A stretch of 64,000 nucleotides of DNA from Balneolaceae bacterium UBA3186 (lineage in GTDB: Bacteria; Bacteroidota; Rhodothermia; Balneolales; Balneolaceae): assembly GCA_002364085.1 (NCBI GenBank), contig DEXK01000012.1, positions 1 through 64,000 on the forward strand, written 5' to 3'. The translations under genes were made by a program, and so were the position numbers. Of the stretch, positions 27,529 through 37,216 are shown piece by piece (position 1 is the stretch's first letter; the number at the start of each line of letters is the position of its first letter). The notes under the pieces are model-generated. The model did not search any database. It saw nothing but the letters and a program-made list of their open reading frames with translations, and had not been told where the DNA came from.

Positions 27529-28476
27529 TTAATTATCTATCGAATTCAGATATTTATAAAACTCACTATCTGTAGATATGATAAGTGAAGTTTCTTTATC
27601 TATCGTTCTGCCATAAGCTTCCATGCTTTTAACAAATGCATATAATTCTCTGGCTTGTCTGGTTTTATTATAAGCATCGTTATAGATAGCTGCTGCTTCT
27701 GCATCGGCTCTACCACGAATGGTTTCTGCTTCCTGAAAAGCTTCAGACTGTATTCGGAGCAATTCACGTTCCTTTTCACCTGTAATACGAGAAGCTTCAC
27801 CCTGACCCTCAGACCTGAATTTATCAGCAATCCTATTTCGCTCAGAGATCATACGATCATAAACCGTTCGGCGAACTTCTTCTGCGTAATTGATTCGCTT
27901 AAATCTGAAATCAAGCACTGCTATTCCAAGGTCTTTAGCTCTTTCATTAGCTAGTTGCTGTATTTTCTCTTGAATTTTATCTCTACCAACGCTAATAAAT
28001 TGAAGTGAATCACTTACAATATCAGCTCTGCTAGCATCCTGAGCAGGCTCTCGGTTAGTACTTCTGATAAGCTCCGCAAGGTTGTGTCCCGCTACTGCGT
28101 TTCTTGCTTCACCATCCAGGATATCATCAAGCCTTGCCTGAGCTCCCTGCTCATCACCAAGGGTCTCAAAATATCTTAGAGGATCGGTAATCTGCCAGCG
28201 CGCATAGGTATCCACAAAAATGAATACTTTGTCTTTCGTTGGTACTTGATTTGGATCGCCATCCCATTCTAAGAATCTTCTTTCAAAGTAATTTGCTTTA
28301 TGCAAAAATGGAACCTTTACGTTTAATCCCGGCTCAGTAATAGCTTCGCCAATTGGTTCACCAAATTGGGTAATGATTACTTGCTCTTTCTCTGATACGA
28401 TAAATAGTGCTTGCGATGCTACTAAACCAACAACACCAAGTACGATCAGTAATCCTATTCCTTTTACGTTTTTCAT
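27529..28476 (-). CDS. hflC: FtsH modulator HflC
   Basis: 315-aa band-7/SPFH membrane protein with one N-terminal span (residues 6-26, GLLIVLGVVGLVASQALFIV) and a periplasmic stomatin domain. The sequence EKEQVIITQFGEPIGEAITEPGLNVKVPF and the C-terminal heptads rich in Ala/Glu/Arg (ERELLRIQSEAFQEAETIRGRADAEA region) are typical of HflC. With HflK it forms the cage around FtsH protease. It is separated from hflK by 10 bp and ends at a strong terminator. Confidence 0.95.
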   Translation of the reverse strand: MKNVKGIGLLIVLGVVGLVASQALFIVSEKEQVIITQFGEPIGEAITEPGLNVKVPFLHKANYFERRFLEWDGDPNQVPTKDKVFIFVDTYARWQITDPLRYFETLGDEQGAQARLDDILDGEARNAVAGHNLAELIRSTNREPAQDASRADIVSDSLQFISVGRDKIQEKIQQLANERAKDLGIAVLDFRFKRINYAEEVRRTVYDRMISERNRIADKFRSEGQGEASRITGEKERELLRIQSEAFQEAETIRGRADAEAAAIYNDAYNKTRQARELYAFVKSMEAYGRTIDKETSLIISTDSEFYKYLNSIDN

Positions 28477-28486
28477 TATACTAACC

Positions 28487-29482
28487 TCAGTTTCCTTGTT
28501 GTTTTATTTTAGCGCCGTCCATTTGAAGCTGAAGCAACGGAATTACACTGTTACCTTTTTCATCAGTAATGATCTTCTGTCCCATTTTAGGAAGTATCTC
28601 TTCCATCGTTTCTAAGAAGATCCTTGTCTTTGTAACTTCAGGTGCTTTAATGTATTCAGAGTACAGATCATTGAATCTTGAAACTTCACCTTCTGCTGTA
28701 TTTACACGACTAAGTGCATAACCTTCAGCTTGTTGAATAGTTTGTTCAGCTTCACCTGCAGCACGGGGAATTACTCTGTTATAATCTGAGCGAGCTTCGT
28801 TTATAAGAGTCTCTCTCTGCTGTTCAGCTTCATTTACTCCATTATAGGAGGGTTTTACCGGATCCGGTGGGTTAACATCTTGTAGTACTAACTGCTCAAT
28901 TTTGATACCTAAAGCATACTCATCACAGATTTTCTGGATAATAAGTTCGGCTTCTAATGCTACTTCAGCACGTCCAACAGTAATTACTTCATCAACTGTT
29001 CTGTCACCTACTATTTGCCGCATCGCAGTCTCTGAAATATCCCTTAGTGTCTCGTCTGGGTTTCTAACTTTAAACAAATAGTTATATGGATCATCAATTC
29101 TATATTGAATAACCCATTCTACATCAGCCAGGTTCAAATCACCGGTAAGCATGAGTGATTCTCCACCATAACCTGCTTTTCTATAGGTTGAATTTACTCC
29201 TGCAGTCGCTGTTCTGTAACCAAACTCATCTTTAAGTTGCCTTCGAACAGGCACATACTGCACCTTGTCTATAAAAGGAATCTTAAAGTTTAAACCCGGT
29301 TGTGCTTTGGAAATATATTTTCCAAATCTGGTAATAACTCCTACCTCTTCAGTTTCAACTGTATAAAAAGATGAGAATACTACCAACACCGCTATCAAGC
29401 CGACGACAATCGACTTTATATTCTTAGTTATTTTCTCAAACTCCGGCGGTACGTTGAATGAGAAATCTGTTTCTTGAGCCAT
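28487..29482 (-). CDS. hflK: FtsH modulator HflK
   Basis: 331-aa band-7/SPFH protein, the HflK partner. A cytoplasmic N-terminal stretch precedes one membrane helix (about 24-42), then the SPFH domain (YTVETEEVGVITRFGKY..PGLNFKIPFIDKV) and the HflK-specific QLVLQDVNPPDPVKPSYNGVNEAEQQRE segment. The Gly-rich cytoplasmic N-terminus seen in proteobacterial HflK is missing, which is usual outside that group. Middle gene of a phosphatase-hflK-hflC unit. Confidence 0.95.
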   Translation of the reverse strand: MAQETDFSFNVPPEFEKITKNIKSIVVGLIAVLVVFSSFYTVETEEVGVITRFGKYISKAQPGLNFKIPFIDKVQYVPVRRQLKDEFGYRTATAGVNSTYRKAGYGGESLMLTGDLNLADVEWVIQYRIDDPYNYLFKVRNPDETLRDISETAMRQIVGDRTVDEVITVGRAEVALEAELIIQKICDEYALGIKIEQLVLQDVNPPDPVKPSYNGVNEAEQQRETLINEARSDYNRVIPRAAGEAEQTIQQAEGYALSRVNTAEGEVSRFNDLYSEYIKAPEVTKTRIFLETMEEILPKMGQKIITDEKGNSVIPLLQLQMDGAKIKQQGN

Positions 29483-29504
29483 GATTTTCGGCGTTTATTA
29501 TTAG

Positions 29505-32039
29505 TTATACTTTTAAGCAAATTACAGTGGTATCATCAGCTAACTGATAATTACTGAATTTTTGCACTGTTCGTTTAATTTCTTGTGCTATTTCATTAGC
29601 AGAAAGGTTATCTGTATCAATCCGTTCCACAAGAGCAGGAACTTCATCAAATCCAAACCATTCACCTTCCTCATTAGCAGCTTCCGGTAACCCATCAGAG
29701 TATAACAAGAAAAAGTCACCTTTCTTAAGCTTGAATTCCAGATTCTGATACTTCACATCCGGCCTGATTCCCAAAGGCAATTTTGGATCAGGAGTTTGTA
29801 TAAAATCAGCTTTTCCATTTCTCTTTAAAATGGGCTTGCAATGTCCAGCATTTGCAACTGTCAGCATTTTCGTAGCGAGATCATATCGTGCCATTGCACA
29901 TGTTATAAATGTTCGCTTATCTGTTCTACTGAATATAGGCTCGCTTACTTCAGAGAGTATCTGAGCGGGTGAGTCTTCTTTCATTCTGGATAGAAGCAAT
30001 CCACTGGTAAAAATAGCTGGCATAGCCGCCCGCATAGCTTTCCCGGAAACATCTACAACTACCATTGTAAGTGCTTTTGCAGAACCATCTCCATTTTCGC
30101 TTAATACATAATCAAAATAATCTCCTCCTACTTCAAAAGAAGGAAGAAAGAAACCATGAACGTCAAAACCTTCTGCCTGTGGTGGTTTTACAGGCATCAA
30201 CTTGTATTGACTTTCCCTGGCTATTTCTATTTCTCTTTCTACTCTTAAATGTTGCGAAATTCGTTCTTCATATTCAGGAACATAATCTCCTATTTCTGAA
30301 AGAGGTTTTCCAAGTCGATATGCTATCAATCCATAAACTAAGGGTATAGCTATTATACCTGCCTGTGCCCACGAAATATACGCTACTTCAATACTTGGTG
30401 AATTCCAATATGGAGTGATCATATAAGTAATCGCGAATATCCACCATGCTGTTAAAACAGTAAGAATTCCATAGAAACGATAACCAAGGATCGTTACTAT
30501 TGAGATCACCAAAAAGATTAAGTAGTCTTGAAAAAATTCTCCGTTCGTTCCAATCAATCTGCCTAAAGTAGAAACAAATAAAGCACTGGATAATATACTT
30601 AGTATCAAAGCAACCCATCTGTTGCTAAACCAATGATGAACCAACCCGTAAACAAATCCAATTTGTACAAAAACCACTAACCAGGTTGTAGTCCAGCTGC
30701 TCATATTCATAGTCAGCAACTGAAATTCATTGCTCGGTTCAGTAAATCCGAACTGACTGTCAGCTTGATAGAAGTATAAATTCAGCGCATAAACCATCAG
30801 ACTGAAGAGTCCAATCACGATCCCGCTTAGCGCAAACCCATGTATAAGACCCGAACCGGTTTCTCTTACAAAAAATTTCCTCTGCCATAAGGCGTCAATT
30901 ACATCTAGTTGCCGGTGTTTCTGAGAACGAGCCAATGCTTCCCATGCTACATAAGCTAAAGCCATATACAAACCAACCGCTAAACCAAAAATTAAACTAT
31001 TAATTGCAGCACCAATTAATACTGTATTTTCATAAAATGGCATTAATGAACTCATAGCGTATAGTGCCTGCCATCCGTAAACACCAATACCTACAGAAGC
31101 GAACATGAACAAGGCTCTTCGCCACTCAACTTTTCCTTTAAAAATGTTTTTTATACCAACTGTGAATGCACACGCTACTATTAAAATCAAACACCCAAAA
31201 AACATGAAAGTAAAAGTAGTAGCCTGAGGAGTAAAAGTGTTTTCGAAATTTTCAGGTTCAAACTCATTTTTAGCTACAAAAGAGTTGATCTTATATCCGA
31301 ATTCTGTACTAAAAGTATCCTCATCTTCATGCTCTTTAATTACCGACTCTAGATTGATAGATAAAGTGTTTGGAAGACTATAGTTATCACCTTTTCTGAT
31401 CCAGTTGAAAACCAAACCAGAACTGAATGAACTGTTTGCTACCTCGTTTGGTGTTTCCAGATTTTGGTCTTCCTGAACAATTGAACTCGTATCATTGTCT
31501 GAGCTTAAAAATTTATACATACTCAGGTCGTAGCCAAGAATATCCCCAACTATCGTTTCCGCAATTTCTATTGGAGAATTTCCCTTTAAAAAAGTTGGGT
31601 TTGGAGCAAATTCATTAGAAGAAAGCCTGCTCACTTTTCCCGAATTTGAAAAACGCATCTTAAATCTTCCATAAGACTCAAATAGCGTTCCGGGATTAAT
31701 TATAGTTTCGCTAACAGCTCCTTTTTTCCCAATTACACTTACCCAGGATTGCAGGTTTCTATCTCTTTGATTTAATTCAAAGGGAGTAAAGCGTCCGTTT
31801 AGCGTGTCATTTATTTCATCGAAATATCTGTTGTGTTGCTTTCTTGAAGTAAATACTTCCAAACTATCTAAGGAAAACCCAAATACCTGAGATAGCTGAG
31901 CAACTTTTAACTCCACCTCATTTCTACTTTCAGAAATAGGCTCCCCCGCATAGAAATCGGTGTAAGGTCTAAGAAATACAAACCCTGTAAAACCCAAAAT
32001 ACCCAGTAATATTAATATGTAAGAGTTTTTTGTTATCAC
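29505..32039 (-). CDS. Membrane PP2C-type (SpoIIE/RsbU) serine phosphatase
   Basis: 844-aa protein. An N-terminal span (residues 7-24) is followed by an extracytoplasmic domain to about residue 270, then around 8-9 membrane helices to about 560, a charged linker (SQHLRVEREIEIARESQYKLMP, the signalling-helix type) and a C-terminal SpoIIE PP2C domain. Metal-binding motifs are visible: FEVGGDYFDYV, VVVDVSGKAMRAAM, TVANAGHCKP, LLYSDGLPEAANEEGE and DDTTVICL. Such phosphatases usually dephosphorylate anti-anti-sigma factors. No STAS partner is nearby. GTG start. It is the first gene of the unit with hflKC, 22 bp upstream of hflK. Confidence 0.93.
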   Translation of the reverse strand: MITKNSYILILLGILGFTGFVFLRPYTDFYAGEPISESRNEVELKVAQLSQVFGFSLDSLEVFTSRKQHNRYFDEINDTLNGRFTPFELNQRDRNLQSWVSVIGKKGAVSETIINPGTLFESYGRFKMRFSNSGKVSRLSSNEFAPNPTFLKGNSPIEIAETIVGDILGYDLSMYKFLSSDNDTSSIVQEDQNLETPNEVANSSFSSGLVFNWIRKGDNYSLPNTLSINLESVIKEHEDEDTFSTEFGYKINSFVAKNEFEPENFENTFTPQATTFTFMFFGCLILIVACAFTVGIKNIFKGKVEWRRALFMFASVGIGVYGWQALYAMSSLMPFYENTVLIGAAINSLIFGLAVGLYMALAYVAWEALARSQKHRQLDVIDALWQRKFFVRETGSGLIHGFALSGIVIGLFSLMVYALNLYFYQADSQFGFTEPSNEFQLLTMNMSSWTTTWLVVFVQIGFVYGLVHHWFSNRWVALILSILSSALFVSTLGRLIGTNGEFFQDYLIFLVISIVTILGYRFYGILTVLTAWWIFAITYMITPYWNSPSIEVAYISWAQAGIIAIPLVYGLIAYRLGKPLSEIGDYVPEYEERISQHLRVEREIEIARESQYKLMPVKPPQAEGFDVHGFFLPSFEVGGDYFDYVLSENGDGSAKALTMVVVDVSGKAMRAAMPAIFTSGLLLSRMKEDSPAQILSEVSEPIFSRTDKRTFITCAMARYDLATKMLTVANAGHCKPILKRNGKADFIQTPDPKLPLGIRPDVKYQNLEFKLKKGDFFLLYSDGLPEAANEEGEWFGFDEVPALVERIDTDNLSANEIAQEIKRTVQKFSNYQLADDTTVICLKV

Positions 32040-32188
32040 TCTTCGTTTGCCCGTTTATATATTCGAATTCTCAGCTAATGAAGCTACGGCTTTTTAAGTT
32101 TTTTGTTACTTGTTTTCTTTTTTAATTCACCTTTTAATGCGCCTGAAACATTCTTAATTTTAAAGGCATCTAAAAACCTGATCTGATT

Positions 32189-33871
32189 ATGAGTATAAAG
32201 CGTTCTTTCTTTCCATTGCTGTCTTTCATACTGTTTCTGTTACCTATCTCAATTTCTGCATACCAAAATGAAGTAACCAATTCTTTGGCAACTCCACAAA
32301 AAGCAGTTCATACTTTTTTGCATTGGCAACAAACAGGTCATACTGACCTAGTAAAAGCGGCATCAACCATGAAAATACACGGTGGCAGCCTTGATGAACG
32401 TATTGAACTTGCCACTGAATTAAAAAATGTTCTCGATGCCAGAGGCTTATTGGTTGAATATGACGCCATCCCAAATACCAAAAATTTCGTTGACAGTCTT
32501 TCTGGCTTACAACAGTATATTTTATTCGATGAACTTCCTGAAGTTTATCTTATCAAAAAGAACAACGAGTGGATTTTCTCGGAAGCTACAATTAATCAGA
32601 TCCCTCTCCTTTACAGAGAAACCTTTTCATCATTGGTTGAAGCTGTTATTGGAGAATTGCCTGATTCTTTAAAACAAGATTGGTTTGGAATACAATTATG
32701 GCAATACATCGCTGTTTTTATTTGGCTTTTGTTTGGATTGATCCTTAGAAAGATATTTGAGTTTATCTTAGATAATTATATCCACAGGTTAGCTAAAAAA
32801 ACTAAGTTTACTTGGGATGATGATCTCATCGATGGAATAGATAAACCTTCCGGATTTATTTTTATGATGTTTTTCTGGTTGGCAACTTTTACAAACCTCC
32901 AACTTTCAGTTACTGTAAATCATTATCTCTCTTTGGTTTTAGAAATCGCAGTTTCTGTTGGCTTCATTTGGTTATTCTATAATTTATCGGATGTATTCTC
33001 AAAATATCTAGGAGTTTTGACCTCCAAAACCGAAACTAAGCTGGATGATCAACTTGTACCTCTGATTCGTAAAACTCTCAGATTCTTCGTGTTGGTTATG
33101 GGAGCAATTCTAATACTCCAAAACAACGGGTATAATGTTGCTTCATTAATAGCAGGACTTGGTATAGGTGGACTTGCAGTAGCTTTGGCTGCGCGTGATA
33201 CATTAGCAAATTTCTTTGGCTCTGTAACTATTTTTGTTGATAAACCATTTAGAATTGGTGATTGGATAAAAGTAGCAGGAGTGGAGGGAACTGTTGAAGA
33301 AGTTGGTTTCAGATCAACCCGTATTCGCACTTTTTACAACTCATTGGTAAGCGTACCAAACTCAAATATATCTAATAATGAAGTGGACAATTTGGGGTTA
33401 AGAGAATACCGAAGACTTCGTACTACATTAAATCTGACTTATTCTACAACACCTGAACAAATGGAAGCTTTTGTAGAAGGCATTAAAGCAATTGTTAAAT
33501 CGAACTCTCATTTTCGTCAGGATTTTTATGAAGTTCATTTCAATGCCTTTGGGGCTCATTCTTTAGATGTAATGATCTATGTATTCTTTAAAGTGCCCGA
33601 CTGGAGTACCGAATTACAGCAAAAGCATAATTTCTTTCTGGAAATTCTAAAATTGGCACAAGAAGTAGGAGTTGAATTCGCTTTTCCAACCCAAACTTTA
33701 CATGTGGATTCTTTTCATAAAGATGAGCCCAGACAGGTTGGTGAACTAAAATCCGAAGAAGAACTTGCCGCCCGTGTAATTGAATTCGGACCAAACGGAA
33801 CCAAAAGCAATCCTGACGGACTTAGAATTTTCAAAGATGGTAAAGAAGTAGATTTTGGTAGCGGTAAATAA
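32189..33871 (+). CDS. Mechanosensitive ion channel, MscS family
   Basis: 560-aa channel of the large MscS class. A signal peptide (residues 1-24) and a roughly 150-residue extracytoplasmic domain precede four to five membrane helices. The pore helix is VASLIAGLGIGGLAVALAARDTLANFFGS near residues 316-344, followed by the beta domain (FVDKPFRIGDWIKV..GTVEEVGFRSTRIRT). The cytoplasmic cage domain ends near 510, with a charged tail. It releases solutes under hypo-osmotic stress. Convergent with the response regulator: their stops are adjacent with no spacer. Confidence 0.94.
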   Translation: MSIKRSFFPLLSFILFLLPISISAYQNEVTNSLATPQKAVHTFLHWQQTGHTDLVKAASTMKIHGGSLDERIELATELKNVLDARGLLVEYDAIPNTKNFVDSLSGLQQYILFDELPEVYLIKKNNEWIFSEATINQIPLLYRETFSSLVEAVIGELPDSLKQDWFGIQLWQYIAVFIWLLFGLILRKIFEFILDNYIHRLAKKTKFTWDDDLIDGIDKPSGFIFMMFFWLATFTNLQLSVTVNHYLSLVLEIAVSVGFIWLFYNLSDVFSKYLGVLTSKTETKLDDQLVPLIRKTLRFFVLVMGAILILQNNGYNVASLIAGLGIGGLAVALAARDTLANFFGSVTIFVDKPFRIGDWIKVAGVEGTVEEVGFRSTRIRTFYNSLVSVPNSNISNNEVDNLGLREYRRLRTTLNLTYSTTPEQMEAFVEGIKAIVKSNSHFRQDFYEVHFNAFGAHSLDVMIYVFFKVPDWSTELQQKHNFFLEILKLAQEVGVEFAFPTQTLHVDSFHKDEPRQVGELKSEEELAARVIEFGPNGTKSNPDGLRIFKDGKEVDFGSGK

Positions 33872-34249
33872 TCAAGCTAAAGATTTAAAACCTAACACCT
33901 TTTCAACACCTTGAATAAAGTCGAACTCTGTCACCGGCTTTACCAAGAAAACCGAATTAGATATTTCTGCGGCTTTATTCATGCTTATTGAATCAGAATT
34001 ACCGCTTGCAAAAATAACCGGACTGGCTGTGAATTTCCTGATCTCACTCATGGCATCTATTCCATTTATTTCTCCATCCAACATTATATCCATGAGGATA
34101 AGATCTACATCCTGAGTTCGTAATATCTCAACAGCTCTCTCTCCTGTGGTTACTTCGTCAATAACCTTATATTTCATTTTTTCAAGATAATGTCTGTAAA
34201 TGACCGAGATCAATAAATTATCTTCAACAATGATCGCTTTTTTCATCAA
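33872..34249 (-). CDS. Single-domain response regulator (CheY-like)
   Basis: 125-aa receiver domain with no output domain. Acidic pair Glu9-Asp10 (VEDN), phosphoacceptor Asp54 in LILMDIMLDGEINGID, the Ser of FASGNS and the Lys of FLVKPV are intact. The GEINGID extension after the phosphosite is typical of receivers that pair with hybrid or HisKA_2 kinases. No kinase is adjacent; the GAF HisKA_2 kinase at 15411-16526 is a possible partner, but that is only inference. Confidence 0.93.
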   Translation of the reverse strand: MMKKAIIVEDNLLISVIYRHYLEKMKYKVIDEVTTGERAVEILRTQDVDLILMDIMLDGEINGIDAMSEIRKFTASPVIFASGNSDSISMNKAAEISNSVFLVKPVTEFDFIQGVEKVLGFKSLA

Positions 34250-34310
34250 TCTCCTAACATTTGTATAACCGGAGTTATCGGCAATAAAATTTATTCTTTA
34301 AACTTAATAT

Positions 34311-34345
34311 CAAAAAAAACCCTGAGAACTTACGAACTCAGGGTT
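34311..34345 (-). terminator. Rho-independent terminator of the bacilliredoxin gene
   Basis: Stem AACCCTGAG/CTCAGGGTT (34318-34326 and 34337-34345) with a 10-base loop. The eight A residues at 34312-34319 read as a U tract on the minus strand. Confidence 0.85.
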
Positions 34346-34370
34346 ATAAAGTTTACTATTTAAAGCTTTT

Positions 34371-34817
34371 TTACTTCTGTTCTTTTTCTTTACCAAAAGC
34401 TTCAAAAACCATTTTCAGATCATTTGCAACGTCTTCACTTGTGCGACCTTCTATTCTGTGTCTGGGAATCATTGCTTTGATCTCTCCATCAACAAAATAT
34501 GCAAACGCCGGTGAAGAAGGTGGGTATTCACTAAAGTAAGCTCTGGCATGCGCTGTAGCTTCTTTATCTTGACCAGCAAATACAGTAACCATATGATCTG
34601 GTTTTGCTTCAGAATTTTCTAAAGCAATTCCCAGCCCTGGGCGAGCATTTCCGGCTGCACAGCCACATACCGAATTAATCGCCATTAGCATGGTTCCTTT
34701 GTATTCCTTCATTGCACGATCTACATCTTCCGGGGTCTTGAGTTCTTCTACACCAAATTGTGTAAGCTCTTCTCTCATCCATGAAGTGTCGGGACCTATT
34801 CCAAATCCAAATTGCAT
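34371..34817 (-). CDS. BrxA/BrxB-family bacilliredoxin
   Basis: 148-aa thioredoxin-fold protein of the YphP/YqiW (DUF1094) family. The redox motif CGC lies in NSVCGCAAGNARPGLGIAL near residues 52-54. Bacilliredoxins remove bacillithiol from proteins, which implies a bacillithiol-type low-molecular-weight thiol. Conserved HMVTVFAGQDKEAT and PPSSPAFAYFVDG are present. It lies 47 bp downstream of the superoxide dismutase gene on the same strand, giving a small oxidative-stress pair. Confidence 0.92.
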   Translation of the reverse strand: MQFGFGIGPDTSWMREELTQFGVEELKTPEDVDRAMKEYKGTMLMAINSVCGCAAGNARPGLGIALENSEAKPDHMVTVFAGQDKEATAHARAYFSEYPPSSPAFAYFVDGEIKAMIPRHRIEGRTSEDVANDLKMVFEAFGKEKEQK

Positions 34818-34864
34818 AATTTCTCCTGTTAAGTTGGAGTTAAGATACGAATCTCTTTAAAAGA

Positions 34865-35473
34865 TTATTTCGCGTCTTTATAATTTTTGTTTACCTCATC
34901 CCAATTGATCACATTCCAGAATGCTGAAATATAGTCAGGGCGTCGGTTTTGATAGTTTAAATAGTATGCATGCTCCCAAACATCCAATCCAAGAATCGGA
35001 GTCAACCCTTCCATTAATGGGCTATCTTGATTTGCGGTAGAATGCACCTTCAGATTTCCACTTCCATCTACTGAAAGCCAAGCCCAACCAGAGCCAAAAC
35101 GTGTTCCCGCAGCATTACTGAATTCTTCTTTGAATGCATCAAAGCTTCCAAAAGTTTCGTTTATAGCAGTAGCAATATCTCCGTCCGGATTTCCACCACC
35201 ATTTGGCGAAAGAATAGACCAGAATAGCTTATGGTTTGCATAACCTCCACCATTATTAATTACACCCTGCTTTACTGAATCAGGCACTTCATTGATTCTG
35301 CTAAGTACTTCTTCAATTTCAAGATCTGCGAATGCATGCCCTTCAAGAGCGGCATTTACTTTGTTTGTATATCCTTGATGATGCTTAGTATGATGGATTT
35401 CCATCGTTTTTGCATCAAAATGAGGTTCCAATGCATTATATGCGTATGGTAATTCAGGTAGTTCGTAAGCCAT
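34865..35473 (-). CDS. Superoxide dismutase, Mn/Fe family
   Basis: 202-aa cytoplasmic dismutase. Metal ligands are visible: His in MEIHHTKHHQGY, His in GGGYANHKLFW, and Asp/His in LGLDVWEHAYYLNYQ. The outer-sphere Gln sits in the late STANQDSPL position with the matching Gly in NNGGGYANH, which is the Mn-type arrangement, so SodA-like is favoured over FeSOD (family knowledge plus reading). No signal peptide. First gene of the pair with bacilliredoxin. Confidence 0.95.
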   Translation of the reverse strand: MAYELPELPYAYNALEPHFDAKTMEIHHTKHHQGYTNKVNAALEGHAFADLEIEEVLSRINEVPDSVKQGVINNGGGYANHKLFWSILSPNGGGNPDGDIATAINETFGSFDAFKEEFSNAAGTRFGSGWAWLSVDGSGNLKVHSTANQDSPLMEGLTPILGLDVWEHAYYLNYQNRRPDYISAFWNVINWDEVNKNYKDAK

Positions 35474-35658
35474 GATTCCTCTTTGTTAATTTAAATTTCT
35501 GTTATTATGCATCTACAAATTTGATGCCATCTTTTCTGAGTAGTAAAATAAGCAATGACGCAGTCAATTTCGTTCTTATACATATATATAGTGTCTATCT
35601 TAGCAATTTGTTTACACTATTATACTATACTATATCTGATTTAGGATTAAAAATCGAG

Positions 35659-35666
35659 TATCTTTG
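35659..35666 (+). promoter_or_regulatory. Candidate Bacteroidota-type -7 box upstream of sthA
   Basis: TATCTTTG matches the TAnnTTTG -7 consensus used by the Bacteroidota primary sigma factor and lies 26 bp before the sthA ATG. I see no clear TTG at -33, so support is partial. Confidence 0.35.
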
Positions 35667-35691
35667 AAGCTCACTCTCATTTTAAGTAACT

Positions 35692-37149
35692 ATGAAAAAG
35701 TACGACTACGACGTAATTATCCTTGGAAGCGGCCCCGCAGGTTTTTCTTGTGCAATGCAAAGTTCAAAATTTGATAAAAAAGTACTCGTTATTGAAGCCA
35801 ATCAAGAACATTTAGGTGGAGCCTGGATAAATTCTGGCACGGTACCAAGTAAAGCACTTAGGGAAACATCAAGAATTATTCAACGCTATCAAAACCAATT
35901 TCCTGAAGAAGCAAAAGAAAAGCCATACACTAAATATTTGATGGGAGATTTACTTTCTTATAAAGATCAAATTCTGGAAAGTAAAAACAAAAAAGTTGAA
36001 AATGACCTTATCAAAAATGAAGTAGATACTTACAGAGGTTATGGTTCTTTAGTTGACAAACATACAGTTGAAGTAAAAGATCATGAAGGAGGAAAAAAGA
36101 AATTTACGGCTGAATATATTATGCTTGCTACAGGCAGCTATAATAAAGCACCCGGTGGATTTGAAGTTGATCATAACATTGTATTAGATGATAATTCTGT
36201 TCTTTCTCTAACTCATATTCCGAGAAGAATGGTGGTAATAGGTAGTGGGATTAATGCCCTTGAGTACGCGACAACGTTTGCATCACTTGGAACCAGAATA
36301 ACTATTCTTAGTTATACTTCTGAATTTCTTCCTTTTTTAGATCAGGACATTAGATCTGAATTAGATAAAGTGTTGGCAGATAATTCCATAGAAATTATTG
36401 AGCAAGTCAGAGATCTTTCAATCGGAATTAATGATCTTCGAGGCTCAGTTGAAGTAATGCATTCCCTAAAAGATGATAAAGAGAAAGATCGAAAATATGT
36501 CCTTGAAACCGAGCATGTACTTTATTTAGGGAAAAAACTACCGAACACTAAGTCACTCGGACTTGAAAAAGTAGGCATAGAACTTGACAAAGATGGCTTT
36601 GTTAAAACGGATGGCACTTTCCGAACTTCAGTGGAGAGTATTTTTGCTTCCGGTGATGTTGCGGGTTTTCCAAGATTAGCTTCAGCTTCTTTTTCACAAG
36701 GAAGAATTGCTTCCTGCGAAATGTTCCGTGAGGATAATTCTCTGGAAATGCCTGAACAAATTCCTTTTGCTATATATTCTATTCCCGAAATTTCTAACAT
36801 TGGTCTCACGCAAAAAGAGGCAATTAATAAAGGTTTTAATGTTGCCGTAGGTCGTGCATATTACAAAAATATCACTCAAGGGGATGTAAGTAATCAACAA
36901 ACAGGTTTACTTAAGATCGTTTTTGATCAGGATACTTTTAAAATACTTGGCATTCATATTATTGGTGAAAGAGCCAGTGACCTGATCCATTTAGGGCAAT
37001 CAGTTATGAATTTGGGTGGAGATATCCGATACTTTATTGATCATGTATTAAATTACCCAACATATAGTGAAGCTTACCGAATAGCCGCTTTTAATGGAAT
37101 AAATTATGTTCACAAAGCGGGTGTGAAGTACAAGAAAATCCTAAAGTGA
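35692..37149 (+). CDS. sthA: Soluble pyridine nucleotide transhydrogenase-like flavoprotein
   Basis: 485-aa FAD/NAD(P) disulfide-reductase-fold protein. GSGPAGFSCA (FAD), GSGINALEYATTFASLGTRI (NAD(P)) and FASGDVAGFPRLASAS are present, and the dimerisation domain ends with DHVLNYPTYSEAYRIAA. In place of the CxxxxC redox pair it has GGAWINSGTVPSKALRE with no cysteine. Loss of the disulfide and the GT(I/V)PSKALRE signature are characteristic of SthA, which transfers hydride between NADPH and NAD+. E. coli SthA keeps one Cys there; this one has none. Confidence 0.88.
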   Translation: MKKYDYDVIILGSGPAGFSCAMQSSKFDKKVLVIEANQEHLGGAWINSGTVPSKALRETSRIIQRYQNQFPEEAKEKPYTKYLMGDLLSYKDQILESKNKKVENDLIKNEVDTYRGYGSLVDKHTVEVKDHEGGKKKFTAEYIMLATGSYNKAPGGFEVDHNIVLDDNSVLSLTHIPRRMVVIGSGINALEYATTFASLGTRITILSYTSEFLPFLDQDIRSELDKVLADNSIEIIEQVRDLSIGINDLRGSVEVMHSLKDDKEKDRKYVLETEHVLYLGKKLPNTKSLGLEKVGIELDKDGFVKTDGTFRTSVESIFASGDVAGFPRLASASFSQGRIASCEMFREDNSLEMPEQIPFAIYSIPEISNIGLTQKEAINKGFNVAVGRAYYKNITQGDVSNQQTGLLKIVFDQDTFKILGIHIIGERASDLIHLGQSVMNLGGDIRYFIDHVLNYPTYSEAYRIAAFNGINYVHKAGVKYKKILK

Positions 37150-37159
37150 GTTTCAAATG

Positions 37160-37213
37160 GTTAGTTTTTAGTGTTGAGTTACCACTCATAACTCAACACT
37201 AAAAACTCAAAAC
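37160..37213. repeat. Long AT-rich inverted repeat, probable bidirectional terminator
   Basis: TTTTTAGTGTTGAGTT (37165-37180) and AACTCAACACTAAAAA (37190-37205) are perfect complements around a 9-base loop. Word-like outer sequence (GTTAG..AAAACTAG) extends the symmetry. It lies between the convergent sthA and DUF429 genes and can terminate both. Confidence 0.7.
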
Positions 37214-37216
37214 TAG

